NCBI RefSeq assembly: GCF_900607235.1
Contig: NZ_LR027852.1
Coordinates: 62,001 to 126,000, forward strand
Direction: 5' to 3'
Source: Olivibacter jilunii
GTDB lineage: Bacteria > Bacteroidota > Bacteroidia > Sphingobacteriales > Sphingobacteriaceae
DNA length: 64,000 nt
The translations under genes and the position numbers were made by a program. A model generated the notes under the pieces. It made no database searches. It was not told where the DNA came from and saw only the letters and a list, made by a program, of their open reading frames with translations. Every line of letters begins with the position of its first letter. Position 1 is the first letter of the stretch. This document shows, piece after piece, positions 56,432 to 64,000 of this stretch.

Positions 56432-56432
56432 T

Positions 56433-58151
56433 TTATTTAAACCATTCCATCACCTCGTCCTTCGTAGGCATGGCAGATTCAATTTTCATTTTTTTCCGTA
56501 ATCCGCCTAAATCATTGAAGACTTTGTTTGGATTGGCTGCTTTTAACGACTCAATGGTGATAAGTCCCATTTTCTGCAATGCAGGAACCCAAACAGCTGG
56601 AATTCCTTGAGCCTCGTAATCAGTCACAGAAGCGGTTTTGATAACTTTTTCAGGTCGCATCTGTGGGAAAAACAACACATCTTGTATACTTGCCTGATTT
56701 GTCATCAGCATTGCTAATCGATCAATACCAATACCGATTCCTGAGGTAGGAGGCATGCCATATTCCAACGCTCTTAGAAAGTCGTAATCAATAAACATCG
56801 CCTCATCATCACCCCGCTCCATTAACTTCAACTGATCCTCAAAACGCTTAAGCTGGTCTATTGGATCATTAAGTTCGGAATAAGCATTCGCTAATTCCTT
56901 TCCATTTACCATGAGTTCAAAACGTTCAACAAGTCCTTCCTTGCTGCGATGTTTCTTCGTTAAAGGACTCATCTCTACCGGATAATCAATAATAAATGTG
57001 GGTTGAATATAATGATGCTCACATTTTTCACCAAATATCTCGTCAATAAGCTTTCCCTTACCCATGCTTTCATCTACCGGGATATGAAGCTGCTTGCATA
57101 CATCCCGTAATCCCACCTCATCTAAGCCTGAAACGTCAAAGCCTGTATGCTCTTTTATTGCATCATATATGCTGATCCGTTTATAGGGAGCTGCAAAGTT
57201 AATTTCCTTATCGCCAACCGTTATGGTGGTCTTTCCGTTTGTAGCTAGCGCCACCTTCTCGAAGAGCTGCTCTGTGATGTCCATCATCCATAGGTAATCT
57301 TTGTATGCCACATAGAATTCGAGTACCGTAAATTCAGGATTATGGGTTCGGTCCATTCCTTCATTGCGAAAGTTTCTGCTGAATTCATACACCCAATCGT
57401 AGCCGCCAACGATTAAGCGCTTTAAATACAGCTCATTGGCTATCCGTAAATATAACGGGATGTCAAGTGCGTTATGATGCGTAATAAACGGTCTTGCAGC
57501 AGCACCGCCCGGTATACTTTGTAATACCGGTGTGTCTACTTCAATGGCTCCCTGTTCATCCAAAAATTGCCTTATGGCAGATTTGATTTTAGTTACTTTG
57601 GTGAACGTTTCCCGAACGTGCGGATTTACTACTAAATCAACGTAACGTTGTCTATAGCGAAATTCAGGATCGGTTACGGCATCGAACACTTTTCCATCTG
57701 CTTCCTTAACTATCGGCAGAGGTTTCAGCGATTTTGCTAGCAATGTCAATTCAGTTGCATGGATGGATATTGTTCCGGTCTGCGTTGTAAAAACGTGTCC
57801 CTTTACACCAACGAAATCTCCAATATCCAATAATTTTTTAAAAACGGTGTTATATAATGTTTTATCCTCGGTGGGGCAAAGCTCATCTCTTGTCAGATAA
57901 ACCTGAATACGACCTGTCGAATCTTGAAGTTCAAAGAAAGAAGCACTTCCCATCACTCGCCTACTCATCATACGACCTGCAATACTAATATTTTTATAAT
58001 TCAGCTTGTCGCGATCATAATTTTCATGGATGTCCCGTGCGTTAGCATTAATGTCAAATGCCTCTGCAGGATAAGGTTCTATTCCTAATTGGATCAATTG
58101 ATCTAAAGCCTGTCGGCGCAATACTTCCTGTTCTGATAAAATGCTGCTCAT
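56433..58151 (-). CDS. lysS: Lysyl-tRNA synthetase, class II
   Basis: 572 residues. OB-fold anticodon-binding domain (about 50-150, with VMGSASFFELQDSTGRIQVYL), then class II motifs 1 (VDTPVLQSIPGGAAARPF), 2 (FRNEGMDRTHNPEFTVLEFY) and 3 (GIGIGIDRLAMLM). The normal enzyme ends about 505; here about 65 further residues (TASVTDYEAQGIPAVW to the end) form an extension seen in many Bacteroidota. Charges tRNA-Lys. The gene has its own promoter and a leader of about 80 bases. Confidence 0.97.
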   Translation of the reverse strand: MSSILSEQEVLRRQALDQLIQLGIEPYPAEAFDINANARDIHENYDRDKLNYKNISIAGRMMSRRVMGSASFFELQDSTGRIQVYLTRDELCPTEDKTLYNTVFKKLLDIGDFVGVKGHVFTTQTGTISIHATELTLLAKSLKPLPIVKEADGKVFDAVTDPEFRYRQRYVDLVVNPHVRETFTKVTKIKSAIRQFLDEQGAIEVDTPVLQSIPGGAAARPFITHHNALDIPLYLRIANELYLKRLIVGGYDWVYEFSRNFRNEGMDRTHNPEFTVLEFYVAYKDYLWMMDITEQLFEKVALATNGKTTITVGDKEINFAAPYKRISIYDAIKEHTGFDVSGLDEVGLRDVCKQLHIPVDESMGKGKLIDEIFGEKCEHHYIQPTFIIDYPVEMSPLTKKHRSKEGLVERFELMVNGKELANAYSELNDPIDQLKRFEDQLKLMERGDDEAMFIDYDFLRALEYGMPPTSGIGIGIDRLAMLMTNQASIQDVLFFPQMRPEKVIKTASVTDYEAQGIPAVWVPALQKMGLITIESLKAANPNKVFNDLGGLRKKMKIESAMPTKDEVMEWFK

Positions 58152-58238
58152 TTAGTTAAAATATGTACTCACTTGAAGGAGAAAGAACATGGGCTTCTGT
58201 ATACTGATTTACGAAATAACCTCGGTTCTGATTTTTCG

Positions 58239-58246
58239 CAAACTTA
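58239..58246 (-). promoter_or_regulatory. -7 box of lysS
   Basis: The minus strand reads TAAGTTTG followed by CG, an exact TAnnTTTG match 88 bases upstream of the lysS start. Confidence 0.5.
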
Positions 58247-58490
58247 GATAAAATTGGCCTGATATGCAAAGGAGTAAGGCGTAAAAAGGAGTGTATTTTA
58301 GCGGTTTTTAGTTATTTATCAATACGTGTGCTGTAGCGTTTTGTTGTTTTTATCGTTATACCGATGTATGGTTAAAAAGAACTACGAGACGGAATTGACA
58401 GCAGCTACAAGCTAATTTGAAAATAAAAAGGTGTATCAGGGAAATCCTTTGTGTACCAAAAATAAGAACATCTTTTTTAGCAGGTTTGCG

Positions 58491-58498
58491 TATTTTTG
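58491..58498 (+). promoter_or_regulatory. -7 box of the ECF sigma operon
   Basis: TATTTTTG matches TAnnTTTG 63 bases before the GTG start. The rest of the 58152-58560 gap holds the divergent lysS promoter and nothing else I can support. An autoregulated ECF promoter of different sequence may also exist. Confidence 0.4.
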
Positions 58499-58560
58499 AA
58501 TAAGCTTTGTTTATTTGCTAATTAAATAGATGGGGCTTTCCAATTAGTAGTATTGCTGTA

Positions 58561-59163
58561 GTGAATTACCGTTTAGGATTTTTAAGTAAAAAGAAGACAT
58601 TAACACTAGAAAGTGCCTTGGATGCTTGTGTCCAAACGGATGCGGAACGGGCTAAAGAATTTATCTACAAAAAGTACTATGGATACGTGTTAGCAGTAGT
58701 GGCAAGGTATATAAAAAGCGAATACGATGCGGAAGAGCTGGTAAATGAAACATTTATTAAAGCGTTTAAAAATCTGCCTCGATTCAACAGAGTAGGTGAA
58801 GGAAATGTTCTTGAAAAATCATTTAGAGGTTGGCTAGCAAGAATAGCAGCAAATTTATCCATTGACTTATTACGATCTCAAAAAAATATGGTGGCAATGG
58901 AGGATGTAGGTGAGCAAGAAGTTAAACCGGTTTTGGTTAATGCTTCCGACAAGCTCTTTGCAGAAGATATCCTAAAGCTTTTAGAGAGATTACCCGAAAT
59001 TCAACGGATCATTTTCAACTTATACGAAATCGAAGGATATGCACATGAAGAGATTGGAAAAATGTTAAATATACCTGACAGTACATCCAGAACATACTTA
59101 ACCCGGGCAAAACAGCGGTTACGGAAGCTTTATATTGAGGAGTTCGCCATAGGAAAACAATAA
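58561..59163 (+). CDS. ECF-type RNA polymerase sigma factor
   Basis: 200 residues from GTG (58561). Sigma-2 is clear (EFIYKKYYGYVLAVVARYI, YDAEELVNETFIKAF, FRGWLARIAANLSIDLLR), as is sigma-4 (LLERLPEIQRIIFNLYEIEGYAHEEIGKMLNIPDSTSRTYLTRAKQRLRKL). There is no sigma-3. The following gene, 15 bases later, encodes a membrane protein whose N-terminal cytosolic part may be its anti-sigma. It is not adjacent to a FecR or SusC, so it is not a classic uptake regulator. No ECF group can be assigned from sequence alone. Confidence 0.93.
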   Translation: MNYRLGFLSKKKTLTLESALDACVQTDAERAKEFIYKKYYGYVLAVVARYIKSEYDAEELVNETFIKAFKNLPRFNRVGEGNVLEKSFRGWLARIAANLSIDLLRSQKNMVAMEDVGEQEVKPVLVNASDKLFAEDILKLLERLPEIQRIIFNLYEIEGYAHEEIGKMLNIPDSTSRTYLTRAKQRLRKLYIEEFAIGKQ

Positions 59164-59178
59164 AGTATAGAATTTACT

Positions 59179-60510
59179 ATGAAAGAAAAAGATAATAAGG
59201 AACTGATCGATCGTATGGCTGAAGTCTTGCGAGAGCATTCAGCGCCTTATAGAGAAGGGGCATGGGAACGATTTGCAAGCACGCAAAAGCAAGGAAGAAA
59301 GGTTGTACCAATTTGGTACCTTGGGGGCGTGGCAGCTGCCGTTTTATTGGGGGTGGCGCTTTTTATGAATAGAAATAATGTTGACAAGCAAATTCCACCT
59401 GCAATAACTTATACACAAAATAACGGATCTGGGGAATCTAAAGGAGATTCTTTGCTGCAACAAGCCTCTCCGGTGATTACTGGGGAGACAAGTGCTGAGC
59501 ATAATAACAAACGTAATGGGAGCCTACTGGCCCAGTCATCTAACAGAGGTTCTGAAGGAAAAAGCGCATCTACTTTCGCAGAAGTATTTAATAAGGAACA
59601 ACCGACCAAAATTGATAATCGCATAGCGCAATTTGATCAAAAGAAAAATGAAGCTTTATCTTCTAATGGCTCTAGTATCGAAAGAGAGGAGCCGAATTCG
59701 GAGCAAGTGCAACAAAAAGGCAAAATTATCGAAGATACATCTAAAGAAAAGGAAGAAGCATTAATTAGCATGTTGAGGGAGAACAGCTCGTCGTCGAATT
59801 CTTCTGAACGTGCATTGATGAATAATGCCGACTATTCCGGAAATAAGCGCTGGAATGTAGGCGTTGTGTTTGCGCCCTCGCTAACAGAAGAACGTTTCAA
59901 TATGGGAGGGGGGGTAACCGTAGCGTATAACATATCCAAAAAAGTATCTATTGGTTCTGGTGTTTCTTTGGTTGATTTAGGATTCCATCAGTCGTCACCC
60001 AACGCATCGAACGGAACCATGAATTCGCCCGTTTCAGCTTCACTAAGCGACGCATCTCCGACACTAAATGCAAAATCGCTTGAAACCAAAGAGCTAACGT
60101 CGATAAATACTAATTTGTTAGCTTTGGACATCCCAATTGATATTAAATATCAGGTGAGTAAACAATTTTATGCCAGTGCGGGTATTTCCTTTTTTGCGGT
60201 ATTAAATGAAGATCGGACCAATAACTTTTTGACTCGGACACCAACAAATAGGACAATTCAAAACACGGAAGGCTATGCTTTCAGCCAGCCGGAATTCCAA
60301 GTGAATAACGTCAGTGAAAAAGCGGAAGAGACACCATTTCAAGGGAATGGCTATTCCGGGTTTCTCAACTTTTCAGTGGGAAGAAAAATGCCTATTTCGA
60401 GAAAAGTGGGTATCGCCGTTGAACCGTTTTTCAAGATTCCAATCGGTAGCTTATCCAATCAAAATATGAATCTTCGTTATGGCGGCATTCGTGTAATTAC
60501 CAGTTTTTAG
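59179..60510 (+). CDS. Inner-membrane helix plus outer-membrane beta-barrel protein, possible anti-sigma
   Basis: 443 residues with an unusual build. Residues 1-40 are cytosolic and charged, with the segment LIDRMAEVLREHSAPYREGAWERF; residues 42-63 form one membrane helix (PIWYLGGVAAAVLLGVALFM). Residues 70-215 are Ser/Asn/Glu-rich low complexity; residues 220-443 are amphipathic strands ending in GGIRVITSF, like an OmpW/PorT-type barrel (WNVGVVFAPSLT, VTVAYNISKKVSIGSGVSLVD, QFYASAGISFF). There is no classical signal peptide. It is 15 bases after the ECF sigma gene and 32 before the HExxH gene. An envelope-spanning regulator of the sigma factor is an inference. Confidence 0.8.
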   Translation: MKEKDNKELIDRMAEVLREHSAPYREGAWERFASTQKQGRKVVPIWYLGGVAAAVLLGVALFMNRNNVDKQIPPAITYTQNNGSGESKGDSLLQQASPVITGETSAEHNNKRNGSLLAQSSNRGSEGKSASTFAEVFNKEQPTKIDNRIAQFDQKKNEALSSNGSSIEREEPNSEQVQQKGKIIEDTSKEKEEALISMLRENSSSSNSSERALMNNADYSGNKRWNVGVVFAPSLTEERFNMGGGVTVAYNISKKVSIGSGVSLVDLGFHQSSPNASNGTMNSPVSASLSDASPTLNAKSLETKELTSINTNLLALDIPIDIKYQVSKQFYASAGISFFAVLNEDRTNNFLTRTPTNRTIQNTEGYAFSQPEFQVNNVSEKAEETPFQGNGYSGFLNFSVGRKMPISRKVGIAVEPFFKIPIGSLSNQNMNLRYGGIRVITSF

Positions 60511-60542
60511 TAACTTAGGTGAGTTGATCGCGCATAAGGCTT

Positions 60543-60875
60543 ATGAAGGTTTACTATATTATCCCGGCAAGCAGTAAAGTGCAAGCAATGGCTTTATGGC
60601 CTTTTGTCATTGCGAATACATCGCTGCGAAATCGAGGGGTTTCTATGCAGTTGTTAAGACATGAAAAAATTCATCTGAGGCAACAATTGGAATTGTTGAT
60701 TTTACCCTTTTACATTTGGTATATTGGTGAGTGGCTGGTAAGATGGTGGATTTGTAAGGATCCGAATCGTGCTTATCGAACTATTTGTTTTGAGCGCGAA
60801 GCATATATTAACGATGAGCAAAAAAATTATCTGAAGGTTAGGAAGGCTTGGAGTTTCTTAAAATATCTAAAATAA
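60543..60875 (+). CDS. Small HExxH-containing membrane-associated protein
   Basis: 110 residues, no signal peptide. A zinc-peptidase-like motif HEKIH (near residue 40, in LLRHEKIHLRQQLE) directly precedes a hydrophobic stretch (LLILPFYIWYIGEWLVRWW) and a later Glu in FEREAYIND that could be the third ligand, as in gluzincin/M48-M56-like sites. It may be a minimal membrane metalloprotease or a remnant of one; similar short proteins are, to my memory, conserved in Bacteroidota without assigned function. It ends in a long bidirectional terminator that overlaps its stop region. Confidence 0.75.
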   Translation: MKVYYIIPASSKVQAMALWPFVIANTSLRNRGVSMQLLRHEKIHLRQQLELLILPFYIWYIGEWLVRWWICKDPNRAYRTICFEREAYINDEQKNYLKVRKAWSFLKYLK

Positions 60876-60910
60876 AAAGGACATCTATTGATGTCCTTTT
60901 TATTTTAGAT
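60865..60910. terminator. 21-bp bidirectional terminator
   Basis: Perfect 21-bp arms (60865-60885 and 60890-60910), core AAAAAGGACATC and GATGTCCTTTTT with a TATT loop. The left arm overlaps the last codons of the HExxH gene. Serves both this gene and the convergent ompA-family gene. Confidence 0.95.
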
Positions 60911-60924
60911 AACGATACTGTTCA

Positions 60925-62229
60925 TTAATAAAGTGTGAATTCTACTCGACGATTAGCTTGTCGTCCTTCTGCTGTCGCATTCGTCGCAATTGGTTGAGTT
61001 GGTCCATAACCGGTTGCTTCAATACGTGATGGATTAGCTCCTTTACTTACTAAGTAAGCTTTAACAGCTTCCGCACGTTCTTTTGACAAACGCATATTCA
61101 ATTTCATTGAACCTGTGTTATCGGTATGTCCTGCCAATTTAAGACTGAAATTCTTCTCTACTAATAACCTGGCCACCTTATCTAAGCTTGGATAAGATGT
61201 AGGACGAATCGTTGCTTTACTTAGATCAAACTCTAAGTTTTTAATAGCTTCATCTACTACCCGACGATCTTCTTCCGTTACGGTGATTTGTTGTACTACT
61301 TTTTTAGCTTCAGGAAGCGGGCAGCCCGATCCATCTACTTTTGCATCAGCTGCGGTGCCTGGGCACTTATCAAATTTATTCGCAACACCATCACCGTCAT
61401 CATCTGCTAAATCAGTTGTTAATTGAGCTTTTAACGCTTCATTTTCCTCTTTTTGTGCTTTCAAAGCTGTCGCTAATTCGTCATAACTTGCCTGATATTC
61501 TTTACGCATATCGACTACAGGATTACGATTGCCTAGGAATGGTTTTGTAGCATCTCCCAAAGCGAATTCAAGACCGGCATGTACATAAGAGAACATATCT
61601 ACTTTGTTGGTGCTTAAACCATCAAGCGTACCGGTATTTGCCAGATTGACTTGGTAACCTAAATCTATATTGATCCCATTAGCTACACCGAATTTGAAAC
61701 CTAAGCCTGCAGGAATAAACGCTTTGGTGGTTGAGCCAAGCTCTTGTTCCACACCGCCCATTGTTATTGTTGGATTGTAATTGAGTGCTCCCAATCCTAC
61801 TGTCAAATAAGGTTTAATTACACCCTGTTGATGTCTCCAACTAATATTCGCCAATGTAATGTCGGCACTTAAAGCGGCCGACCACGGAAGCTTAGTGGAA
61901 AATTTATCATTACTTCCTTCGGCGCTACCACTTAATTTTCCTCCTAAATATTCAGCTCTCAGTCCGAATGCAGGTGTAATTTGCTTTTTTACATAAAAAT
62001 TATAACCCAATTGACTTTCTGATGAACCGAAGTCCTTTCTTAATCCGATAATGTTCCATTGATTAATCACCCCGGCTCCAACACCGATTGACCAGGTTCT
62101 AAATTCGCTCTCAGGAGCAAATGGCTTAACATCATTTACCTGGGTGGTTTGAGCAAATGCAGGCGCAGAAGCTAAAAGTGCTAAAGCGACTAAAGAGTTT
62201 GTTTTTTTTAGTCTAAAGTTCTTGATCAT
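60925..62229 (-). CDS. OmpA-family outer-membrane protein
   Basis: 434 residues from the ATG at 62229 (a longer frame adds 18 residues before the signal peptide). Signal peptide ends at APAFAQ. Residues 25-235 form a beta-barrel-type domain; a short coiled coil follows (ELATALKAQKEENEALKAQL), then one thrombospondin-3-type calcium-binding repeat (DDDGDGVANKFDKCPGT), then the OmpA peptidoglycan-binding domain with LAGHTDNTGS and the NxxLSxxRAxAVxxYL pattern. It joins the outer membrane to the wall, and is likely abundant. Divergent regulation unknown. Confidence 0.95.
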   Translation of the reverse strand: MIKNFRLKKTNSLVALALLASAPAFAQTTQVNDVKPFAPESEFRTWSIGVGAGVINQWNIIGLRKDFGSSESQLGYNFYVKKQITPAFGLRAEYLGGKLSGSAEGSNDKFSTKLPWSAALSADITLANISWRHQQGVIKPYLTVGLGALNYNPTITMGGVEQELGSTTKAFIPAGLGFKFGVANGINIDLGYQVNLANTGTLDGLSTNKVDMFSYVHAGLEFALGDATKPFLGNRNPVVDMRKEYQASYDELATALKAQKEENEALKAQLTTDLADDDGDGVANKFDKCPGTAADAKVDGSGCPLPEAKKVVQQITVTEEDRRVVDEAIKNLEFDLSKATIRPTSYPSLDKVARLLVEKNFSLKLAGHTDNTGSMKLNMRLSKERAEAVKAYLVSKGANPSRIEATGYGPTQPIATNATAEGRQANRRVEFTLY

Positions 62230-62355
62230 AAAATTTAATTTCGTGTCTAAATTGTTTTCTGAAATTTGATGCTGTATTACCAAAAATTAGACCATTTTCT
62301 GCTTGGTTGATGTAACGGATTGATTATTAGATGCTTTTATTTGGAAGGAGGAGCG

Positions 62356-62405
62356 GGAAATGTGCTAAAAAAAGGACGATTTCTCGCTCTTTTTCACACA
62401 TTTCC
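62356..62405 (-). terminator. Imperfect long hairpin downstream of DUF4293 gene
   Basis: GGAAATGTG (62356-62364) and CACATTTCC (62397-62405) are perfect arms; the enclosed A-rich and T-rich stretches extend the stem imperfectly. It lies directly after the DUF4293 stop on the minus strand. Confidence 0.45.
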
Positions 62406-62419
62406 TCAAAAAGATACAG

Positions 62420-62899
62420 TTATCGTAAACGATCTGCCGACTTGATAAGTTTGGTATCGTGATTAATGCCTTTAAGCGCTAAGAGTAGAAAAATAATATA
62501 GGGAGGGATAAGTAACGCACCGATACCGATATTATTTAGTTCGAGACTTTTGTTAACTGCTTCAACAGCACTATTAGCAGACAGAAACAGCCAAAAAGCA
62601 AAGAGAATGACCAATAAAAGAGTAACTAAGATCAGACTTACCTGTTTTTTTCTGTTTTTATATTTTAAAATGGTGATCAGCGGTAATACCGCCAATAAAA
62701 TTGTTGCGATTGCCTGAAGGATAAAAGTGAAAGACGTGCTCAACTGATTACGGCCCCCGGTGTTATTTAAAACCCCTGTTACTTTTAATGCCATGGCAAT
62801 CCCGCTGTTGTCAGAAAATTGTGCATATGGGAATAAAAATAAGACTAGGATAGTCACCGAAGCCAACAATAGCCAAACAGTTTGTATACGTTGTATCAT
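62420..62899 (-). CDS. DUF4293 membrane protein
   Basis: 159 residues with four membrane helices and the family opening MIQRIQTVWLLLAS. DUF4293 is a Bacteroidota-specific integral membrane family without known function; it is often near truA, as here. Two long helices flank a polar loop (TGVLNNTGGRNQLSTS). It is divergent from truA and has its own -7 box immediately upstream, giving a short leader of about 15 bases. Confidence 0.92.
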   Translation of the reverse strand: MIQRIQTVWLLLASVTILVLFLFPYAQFSDNSGIAMALKVTGVLNNTGGRNQLSTSFTFILQAIATILLAVLPLITILKYKNRKKQVSLILVTLLLVILFAFWLFLSANSAVEAVNKSLELNNIGIGALLIPPYIIFLLLALKGINHDTKLIKSADRLR

Positions 62900-62920
62900 G
62901 TAAAAAATATATATTGCTAC

Positions 62921-62928
62921 AAAGATAA
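62921..62928 (-). promoter_or_regulatory. -7 box of the DUF4293 gene
   Basis: The minus strand reads TATCTTTG, an exact match 22 bases upstream of the start codon. Confidence 0.55.
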
Positions 62929-63017
62929 TATATTCGTATCAACGCGCAAGGTATAAGTACACCTTGGATATGGAGAAAGTCTTTCTTATGGATGTCAAAA
63001 ATCTACCTACTTTTATC

Positions 63018-63025
63018 TAAGTTTG
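63018..63025 (+). promoter_or_regulatory. -7 box overlapping the truA 5' end
   Basis: TAAGTTTG followed by CAGG matches TAnnTTTG. It covers a TTG (63023) that would otherwise be the longest truA start, so transcription from here would begin at about 63031, close to the GTG at 63032. Confidence 0.45.
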
Positions 63026-63031
63026 CAGGTA

Positions 63032-63799
63032 GTGAAATCAGCAACGAAAAGATATTTTGTAGAACTTGCTTTCCATGGGGGAGCTTACCATGGCTGGCAA
63101 ATACAGGAAAATGCAATTAGCGTGCAGGAGGTACTTAATAAAGCTTTGGGTACCCTATTACGGGTGCCAGTTAATACGGTTGGCTGCGGAAGAACGGATA
63201 CCGGTGTACACGCAAAGCAGCTCTTTGCACACTTTGACGATGCGGTTGGTGCGATTGAAGGCAATGAAGAACGCATTGTGACAGGTTTGAACGCGCTATT
63301 ACCGACAGATATTGCGGTAAAGCAACTTTTTGTTGTTGCTCCTAATGCGCACGCTCGTTTTGATGCGATCAAACGATCTTACGAGTATCATATACACTTC
63401 GGTAAGAATCCATTCCTGCATGGCTTTTCTTGGCAATTAAGGGATCGACCGGATGTGGAAGCGATGAACGAGGCCGCGCGACACATGATGAAATATAAGG
63501 ATTTCAGCTGTTTCAGTAAATCACATACACAAGTTTTTACCAATAACTGTCAGCTTACGAAGGCAGAATGGCAATGGCTTGATGGAGGGCGTCTGGTTTT
63601 TTATATATCGGCTGATCGGTTTTTGAGGAATATGGTAAGGGCAATAGTTGGTACTTTAATGGAAATTGGAAACGGAAAACGCGATTTAAATTATATTCAC
63701 GAAGTCATCAATAGCAAGAACAGAAGCATGGCAGGTGTTTCGGTGCCTGCTTGTGGATTATATCTTACCGAGGTTTTGTATCCCTGGGACGAAAAATAA
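63032..63799 (+). CDS. truA: tRNA pseudouridine(38-40) synthase TruA
   Basis: About 255 residues from the GTG at 63032; a TTG at 63023 is possible but lies in a -7 box. Modifies U38-40 in tRNA anticodon arms. Visible are the catalytic Asp in GRTDTGVHA, HARFDAIKRSYEYHI, the FLRNMVRAIVGTL helix and the C-terminal GVSVPACGLYL. Normal length. The start is uncertain, and an ACG codon stands where homologues usually begin with Met-Lys-Arg-Tyr. It leads toward the ABC exporter gene. Confidence 0.93.
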   Translation: MKSATKRYFVELAFHGGAYHGWQIQENAISVQEVLNKALGTLLRVPVNTVGCGRTDTGVHAKQLFAHFDDAVGAIEGNEERIVTGLNALLPTDIAVKQLFVVAPNAHARFDAIKRSYEYHIHFGKNPFLHGFSWQLRDRPDVEAMNEAARHMMKYKDFSCFSKSHTQVFTNNCQLTKAEWQWLDGGRLVFYISADRFLRNMVRAIVGTLMEIGNGKRDLNYIHEVINSKNRSMAGVSVPACGLYLTEVLYPWDEK

Positions 63800-63887
63800 A
63801 GTAAAAAGTTCCTTTAAAACGGACGGTGTATCAATAATTAAAAAGCTGTAGGCTGATATCTGAGGGCTGAACGCAGCGAATGTAAAA

Positions 63888-64000
63888 ATGAGTGAAGCAA
63901 AGATAACAGGTAGAACATATGACACCCAACTGTTACGCAGACTGGGAAAATATTTAAGACCCTATCGAACCTATTTTGTTTGGTCGGTTATACTCACCCT
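63888..64000 (+). CDS. ABC exporter (MsbA-like), N-terminus only
   Basis: Partial: 37 codons before the window ends, reading MSEAKITGRT then LLRRLGKYLRPYRTYFVW and an opening hydrophobic stretch. This resembles the start of Bacteroidota lipid-A/multidrug ABC exporters (transmembrane domain fused to ATPase), but no ATPase motif is in the window. It begins 88 bases after truA on the same strand. The gap contains a GCTGTAGGCTGATATCTGAGG-like degenerate stretch (63844 onward). Confidence 0.6.
   Translation, partial: MSEAKITGRTYDTQLLRRLGKYLRPYRTYFVWSVILT

Noticed and set aside
60925..62283. Longer start of the OmpA-family protein at 62283
   Set aside because: It would put 18 polar residues in front of a clean signal peptide that begins at 62229.
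62230..62355. Promoter of the OmpA-family gene as exact TAnnTTTG
   Set aside because: Only TAATTTTTG with one extra base was found on the minus strand; too weak to report as a feature.

Overview
The window comes from a Bacteroidota chromosome, most likely family Sphingobacteriaceae. The evidence is a SusC/SusD pair, DUF3857 transglutaminase-like proteins, LytTR/LytS signalling, DUF4293, DUF2490 and DUF3467 genes, a lysyl-tRNA synthetase with a C-terminal extension, many -7 boxes of the form TAnnTTTG, and A-rich rather than Shine-Dalgarno leaders on most genes. I do not assign a genus. Almost everything is chromosomal core or ordinary accessory content; I see no CRISPR array, insertion sequence, rRNA gene or prophage.

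Layout. 1-6.5 kb: end fragment of a NUDIX gene, lspA, an SDR oxidoreductase divergent from an HxlR regulator, an Nramp metal transporter fused to a universal-stress domain, a small unknown protein, an NlpE-like lipoprotein and a DUF3472 protein. 6.5-13.8 kb: an orphan susC-susD pair with a structured upstream region, thymidine kinase, and a Glu/Lys-rich unknown protein. 13.9-19.6 kb: the rod-shape operon mreB-mreC-mreD-mrdA-rodA. 19.8-26.8 kb: two tandem exported DUF3857 proteins, purH, a thioredoxin-like lipoprotein and purN. 26.9-31.1 kb: a four-gene operon with a LiaF-like membrane protein, a LytS-type kinase, a LytTR regulator and a class C beta-lactamase-fold hydrolase. 31.4-37.7 kb: a glucoamylase-family protein, DUF2490, a frame-disrupted MFS permease, an unknown lipoprotein and a DUF6588-type protein.

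37.8-55.0 kb is the translation and transcription core: rpsU, a divergent unknown/S24-repressor pair, xerC-like recombinase, raiA/hpf, tRNA-Thr, tRNA-Tyr, tRNA-Gly, tRNA-Thr, tuf, tRNA-Trp, secE, nusG, rplK, rplA, rplJ, rplL, rpoB and rpoC, ending at a strong terminator. 55.1-64.0 kb holds DUF3467, a second SDR, lysS, an ECF sigma factor followed by an unusual inner-membrane-helix plus beta-barrel protein and a small HExxH protein, an OmpA-family porin, DUF4293, truA, and the start of an ABC exporter.

Most notable: (i) the sigma / trans-envelope barrel / HExxH triad; (ii) an MFS permease whose frame is broken exactly at a classical A-AAA-AAG slippery heptamer; (iii) a few genes (rpsU, raiA, nusG and a 73-residue unknown) with strong Shine-Dalgarno sequences in a genome that otherwise avoids them, which fits known bS21-linked translational control in Bacteroidota; (iv) the S24 repressor and its unknown divergent partner inside the otherwise conserved rpsU-xerC-raiA cluster; (v) symmetric operator-like sites at the HxlR, Nramp, purH and rplK promoters. 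No single region is convincingly a wholly new system; these are the places I would look first.
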